Shown here: positions 59,395 through 64,000 of the stretch, piece by piece
Position numbering within the stretch: the stretch's first letter is position 1
Layout: each line of letters begins with the position of its first letter
Assembly (NCBI GenBank): GCA_007449985.2
Contig: VIIQ02000660.1
Location: 1 to 64,000 of the forward strand
Length of the DNA: 64,000 bases
Direction: 5' to 3'
From: Desmodesmus armatus
Taxonomy: Eukaryota > Chlorophyta > Chlorophyceae > Sphaeropleales > Scenedesmaceae
Notes under the pieces: model-generated
Databases searched by the model: none
The model's input: only the letters and a program-made list of their open reading frames with translations
Told to the model about the DNA's origin: nothing
Position numbers and translations under genes: made by a program

Positions 59395-60190
59395 TTAAAA
59401 GCTGTAGCCAGGGAGCGTGGCGAACGCCGCAAATGGCGACACCTGATTGGGGCGCTGCTGCTGCTTGTTGACGGTGCTGTTGGGGTCCCCAAAATAGCAC
59501 TGCCACACAAAATCATCGTCATAAGCCTTGAAAGATGAAGCCTTTGGCTGCTCCCTATGCACACCGCCAGCACTGCTGCTGCTGCTGCTGCTTGAACTGC
59601 TGCTGGCAGGGGTTGAGCCAGCATCCGTGCGGCAAGCGCTGCTGCTGCTGCTGCTGCTGCTTGGGCTGCTTGCTTTGGACTGTTGCAGATGTTGCTTGCG
59701 TGTTGGGCTGTCTGCCTCCATCTGGATGGTGTGAGCGCCGCTCACTGCAGTGCAGTCGCTGCCCATGCTGTGGTATGCATCCAAGGGACAGTGCGATGTG
59801 GCCTGTGGCTGACAGGCTGTCTTGAGGCTGCTGCAGGCCATATCCAGCGCCTCTGACATGTACTGGAGCAGGTCTGTAGGGATATCAACAATGACTTCTT
59901 CCTAAGGAAACAGGAGGCGACAGGCAGCGCGGAAAGGAATGTGTTGGGGCAGCTGCAGGTTTGTGGTAGGGTTGCGTGGAAAGTACCCACTGGCAGCAGC
60001 CACAAAGTACACTGTGTGGTGCATCATGCACTGCACAAGCTGCACAGGATGAAACATGCGTCCGATTGGGTTGTGGCCGATTGTAACACGGTGAAAGTGG
60101 GGGCATCTTGGTGCTGTTGGGGAGGCTGTACACGTCCTGGGCCCTCTTTCCCACATTTTTCAGAGCAAAACAATCACCCGTGGATACACA
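59395..60190 (-). pseudogene. Broken or unresolved gene, unknown product
   Basis: The last exon is clear: it starts after CCTTAG at 59901 and runs 169 codons to the stop at 59395. It encodes EEVIVDIPTDLLQYMSEALD, two Ser-runs from AGC/GCT repeats, and an end with YDDDFVWQCYFGDP. Upstream, 60156-59902 is coding-like in the same frame (GHNPIGRMFHPVQLVQCMMH, then VYFVAAASGYFPRN) but meets an in-frame TAG that forms part of the acceptor, so an intron must end there. Further upstream, about 60190-60090, KNVGKRAQDVYSLPNSTK is coding-like in another frame, with the shift at a run of Cs. A real gene with unresolved introns, a pseudogene or sequencing indels would all fit. No family is recognised. Confidence 0.4.
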
Positions 60191-61900
60191 TGAGCAACCC
60201 GGGGGATGTATGAGGTTGTAGGCCACTAAGCATGAGTGGATCGCATGCTGATGTTGACGGTATGGGGGACAGCAGGTGGCAATGGGGCAACATACCTTGT
60301 TGTTGTGGGCGCTTGTGCACTGATGGTGGCTTTCCGATGTGTCCACAAAGGGGCTTGCAAAGATGGGCAAAGCTTTGTGGTATGCGAACATGCTTTGCCG
60401 ATGCTTTGCTCGGGCAGGTTTGTCGGGATCACGAGCGCGTGAGTTGATAATCCACGAAAGAGTAGATGTGGCTGTGGAAATGAGACGATTTAGGTGGATG
60501 AGCATGCTGTATTGTGTGGAGGTTCTGTCGCTGTCACCGTGTCGACGTCTGTATCGTATGTCGTTGCTTCTCTTCGTAATGAGTGGTAAGGGTGGTAAAG
60601 AGGTGTGGTAGGGGTGTTCCTGAAGCCCGAAATTTGAATTTGCTGTGTTCATTAAGACCAACACTGCGTCAAGACCAACACTGCTGCGTCAAGACCAACC
60701 TCGTCACCTACGTTGGTCGTTGGCGACTGTCAGCGAACATACGCGAGGGTGATGTGCATTCGCGATGCTCGAAGCAAGACACGTCAGGCTAGGCTAGGTG
60801 AGCAGGGCATTTTGTCAATATAGTTCCACAATATCCTTCGACCCTTGGACCGCCCCACGTGCCAGTGGAAGGTCATGGCACTGGAAAGTTGCCAAGGTAC
60901 ACGTGGCATTGACTCATCCGCTACCTTCGCAGGATCTCCCTTGGATGGGAGCTGTGTGACCACACCTTCTTGGTAGTACCAGTTGTGTCTTACTGTTGTC
61001 ACCAACTTGGTATGCTCAGCATGTTCGGACCCTTGGTAAACCGCTGGCCACCTGGTGGGCCCCAAGGGGCGGTCCATTGTAAATTTGCTAATCACGTGAT
61101 CTGGTGCACTGGTAGAAGCTGCACAGTGGCACCTGCATCAGCCACCTTGCAAAGCGGCTTTGCGCAGCCTGCAGTGCTGTGTTGCCCACCATGCGAGTGG
61201 GGTCTGCTGATAGTCTTCCCGTCTGCGCCATCTGCTGTGACTGTTTGTACTCTGCTGTTTGCTTGCAGCACAGCTGGTTCTTCTTACCGCAATGCCCTGC
61301 AAAATGCCCATTCAACCATATGCATATCAATGCAATGAAGGCTGCACGTCAGAAGCAACAGTCATCAACCGCATTTGTGTTACCTGGATGACACGCCGCA
61401 CCAAGGCTGCATCTGAAGCATGCCTAACAGCTTTGGCGCGCGCTCTGAAACAACGCGACGTCTGATTCAGTAGTCGGTCAGTCTACACTACACTCTGGTA
61501 ACCCAGCATTTCCAGATTGCTCCAGATCCCATTCAGACTGTTCAGATTGAGCACAGACTGACTTCAGACTGTCCGTGACATCTGAAGTTGTGTTTGTGTA
61601 TCTGAAGCTGTGTTCAGATACAACCCAGTACCACTTCAGACTATCTGGAGCGGACTTGAATCTGTATCGTGCGGTGTGGTGCTTCTGCCTCGGCCTGAAC
61701 TGTGGTCAAAGGAGGCCACACATAACTGTTATGCGGGGTGGAGCGTCAGTAAATCGTAGAATGACTGTACTAGATTACGTTCAGCTCAAGTATGGACTGT
61801 GTTGTGCAATGGGTGCATACTGTAGTTGTCCGCACAGTTGCTGCCATGTTGGGGTCGACAGCATAGAGCCTTGTTATGCTGTCAGTTGATTCTGCAAGTA
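60191..61900. other. Region without a supported gene
   Basis: The stretch includes the second copy of the dispersed repeat (about 60858-60970) and a cluster of CAGACT/CAGATT short repeats at about 61505-61650. At 61259-61465 a frame ends in a plausible helix (TRRTKAASEACLTALARALK), but two other frames are equally open and no upstream exon could be joined to it. Confidence 0.4.
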
Positions 61901-62556
61901 TGGCGGTTTTCAATTATGTTTTCCCAGCCTAGGTCCAGAAAAACGAAAAAGAAAGTAAAAAAAGTAAAATAAAGTAAAGAAAAGTAACTGAAAGTAACAG
62001 GGCAGAACTTGCTTTCTGCAGCCTAGATTGTGGCCCAGCAGCAGCTGCAAGCTCTCGAATCAATGCTTGGTATGACCAGAAGTGGTTTGAAAGTTGTGCG
62101 GATGCAGCAGCAGCACCTGCAATGCCCCCACGGCTGTGCTGCTGTTGCCATCGCAACTGCCCAAGCATGGCCAGCAACTGCTATAGGCACGTAGATGTTC
62201 TGATGCCGTTCTGTACGTGGTTCGGATATATCCTTCAACATACCCAGCTGTTCACACCATGATCAGGGAGCTTACTGGGTCTGCAGCAGTACCTGGGCAG
62301 TTGCGATGGCAACAGCAGCACAGCCGTGGGGGCATTGCAGGTGCTGCTGCTGCATCCGCACAACTTTCAAACCACTTCTGGTCATACCAAGCATTGATTC
62401 GAGAGCTTGCAGCTGCTGCTGGGCCACAATCTAGGCTGCAGAAAGCAAGTTCTGCCCTGTTACTTTCAGTTACTTTTCTTTACTTTATTTTACTTTCTTT
62501 ACTTTCTTTTTCGTTTTTCTGGATCTAGGCTGGGAAAACATAATTGAAAACCGCTA
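61901..62556. mobile_element. Foldback element with 263-bp arms and TA target duplication
   Basis: The arms 61901-62163 and 62294-62556 are near-perfect inverted copies of the same length, separated by 130 bp. The outer ends read T(G/A)GCGGTTTTCAATTATG. TA dinucleotides lie directly outside both ends (61899-61900 and 62557-62558), as expected for Tc1/mariner-type target duplications. The arms carry a stretch rich in AAAGTAA-type repeats (near 61935-62000) and a GC-rich part. The same 80-residue open frame appears on opposite strands simply because the arms are inverted. No transposase is present, so this would be a non-autonomous, mobilised-in-trans element. Confidence 0.75.
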
Positions 62557-64000
62557 TAATGGAAGCTAACTAAAAGAGGTAGTGCAACACAATTGGTGTC
62601 AGGTCTGTCTTGCCAGTCTTTCCCAGCCATAGGTGGCTGGGGACAGATCTGTCCTCGGAGAAGGAGAATCCTTCGGAGAGCCTGTGGCTCGGCAAAAGAA
62701 TGAGAAACCAGGGGTGACTTTTTGTGTAATACCGTTGCGAATTTCGAGTTCGACAAGGTTTTCGTTGAAAAGGCGGAGCCTTAGGGCTCCTGCTCCTTTT
62801 CATCTACAACCTTGGTCAGAAATGATGTGTGAGAGTTGTGTACAGTCTTGCCTGAGTACCCTACTGCAAACTTGTCCAGAATGCCTTTTCAAATTACAAA
62901 CTTGTCCAGAAGGAGTTTTCAACTACAAAACAAACTTGTCCAGAATGTATCCCAGAATGCCTTTTGAACTACAAACTTGGGAAGGGGGCTTGGGTGGGGG
63001 GGTGGGGCTGGGTGGGGGTTTTGGGGGGTGGGTTAGCGCTCAGCATGTACAGTGGAGTGATCTACTTTGCTGCGTCACAGGTGAATCGAGAGTGGCATCG
63101 AGGATGGCAGTTTGTTTGGGGGGGGCATGTATACCTGCTCAGCATGTACACGTAAAGTGAAGTGTAACTTCACTTTATGGCACCACAGGCAGGTTGGTGC
63201 GCCCGGGGGGGGGGGGGGGGGGGGCACTGTAGCGACAACTTGAAACACATTGCGAGCAGAGTTGTACCAGATCTGTTGGTGACGTCTCCAATAACATCAG
63301 CCGCAGCTACAACAGTTTTGCCTGACAATGCTGGCCATTCATTGCACCAGGAACCACCAAGGTCACAGGGTGTGACCGTATCAACACCAAGTCATTCAAA
63401 GCTTACAACCGCTTTCCATCCCACTGCACACCTTCTGCCCCTGCTGCCACACTGTGACAGTGATGATGTGCCCAAGGCCCCATTCATTCATGCAAAATCA
63501 GAGTAACATGCAAAATCACCGCTTTCATTTCACCGCTTTCATTTCACCGCTTCTCTCAGCCGCTTTCATTTCACTGTCGCCCCAGGGGTGCTGCTCATCA
63601 TACCAGAGAAGTGGCACGCACCACCGTGAACTCCTGCAACGCAGGCCAGCTGGCCGCAAACATGGCAATCTGTGCTGCCTCTACAGTCTTACCAACATTA
63701 GTGTTCAGCGCCCCTGCTTGCCTCTCCATAGAATAACACCCTTAGCATCTTCTGTCCCATGTATTGCCACCAACAGCACTCCCAGCAAACTGTGTGGCGT
63801 TATATTCCCATACTTGTCTAAAAGTCCCCCACGCTGTCCCAACTCTTTCCCATGCTGCCTCTTGGCCATCTTTGCCCCAGTGCTGCCCCAGGTATACCTC
63901 TACTGCCCCCATGCTCCGACACTACCTCTTTATCAACACACCGCCCTTCCAGACCCTGCCTGAAATCAACTGCACCTGCTTCCTGCCATGCCAAAGTCAC
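62557..64000. other. Repeat-rich intergenic end of the window
   Basis: At about 62653-62690 the sequence TCGGAGAAGGAGAATCCTTC is the reverse complement of the motif ending both 1.2-kb repeats of the transposon at 14-19 kb. At about 62869-62980 ACAAACTTGTCCAGAA units repeat. A poly-G run stands at about 63206-63222, and CACCGCTTTCATTT repeats occur at about 63521-63572. No gene is supported up to the window edge. Confidence 0.55.

Overview
The window reads as nuclear DNA of a green alga, probably Chlorophyceae; Sphaeropleales or Volvocales is my guess from style and not a proven placement. The evidence is genes split into many short exons with GTGAGT-like donors and TGCAG acceptors, CAG/CTG-rich coding and intron sequence, TGTAA polyadenylation-type signals, a pheophorbide a oxygenase family protein with a chloroplast-targeting N-terminus, and an algal-type Cys/Pro-rich wall or matrix protein. 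There are no bacterial operons. Most long open frames are not genes, and the real genes had to be assembled from exons with matching splice phases.

Layout. 1-10501: a tandem array of about 2.5-kb units (4.2 copies) running into the window edge. 10447-12297: an ankyrin/polyQ gene abutting the array. 14103-19827: a putative CACTA-type DNA transposon with inverted ends, a 4-bp target duplication and internal 1.2-kb direct repeats. 19879-20172: a small possible ORF. 20813-24950: an eight-exon FAD-dependent monooxygenase-like gene (581 aa, all phases agree). 25.5-26.3 kb: unassigned exon-like pieces. 28794-32066 (minus): a secreted matrix-like protein. 33338-34813 (minus): a Gln-rich protein of unknown function. 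35063-40085: a nine-exon Rieske oxygenase (612 aa, all phases agree). 41218-49818: a STE20-type kinase of the OSR1/BLUS1 kind with a long low-complexity tail. 52116-53493 and 54961-56215 (minus): two paralogous genes for small secreted Cys-rich proteins. 56.6-57.5 kb: decayed ankyrin fragments around a long (AG)n tract. 59.4-60.2 kb (minus): a broken or misassembled gene. 61901-62556: a foldback element with TA target duplication.

The genes are ordinary, independent eukaryotic loci and I see no joint pathway. The Rieske enzyme suggests chlorophyll breakdown or plastid redox work. The kinase resembles plant/algal STE20 kinases. The matrix protein and the two Cys-rich proteins would be exported.

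The most unusual theme is local tandem duplication. The 3' ends of exons, with their splice donors and adjoining intron or 3' sequence, have been copied downstream at least five separate times in the two neighbouring large genes (Rieske oxygenase and kinase). These copies now lie decayed inside introns or just after stop codons. The same style of short-range duplication appears in the 491-aa gene, in intergenic DNA near 28 kb, in the paralogous gene pair and in the large array.
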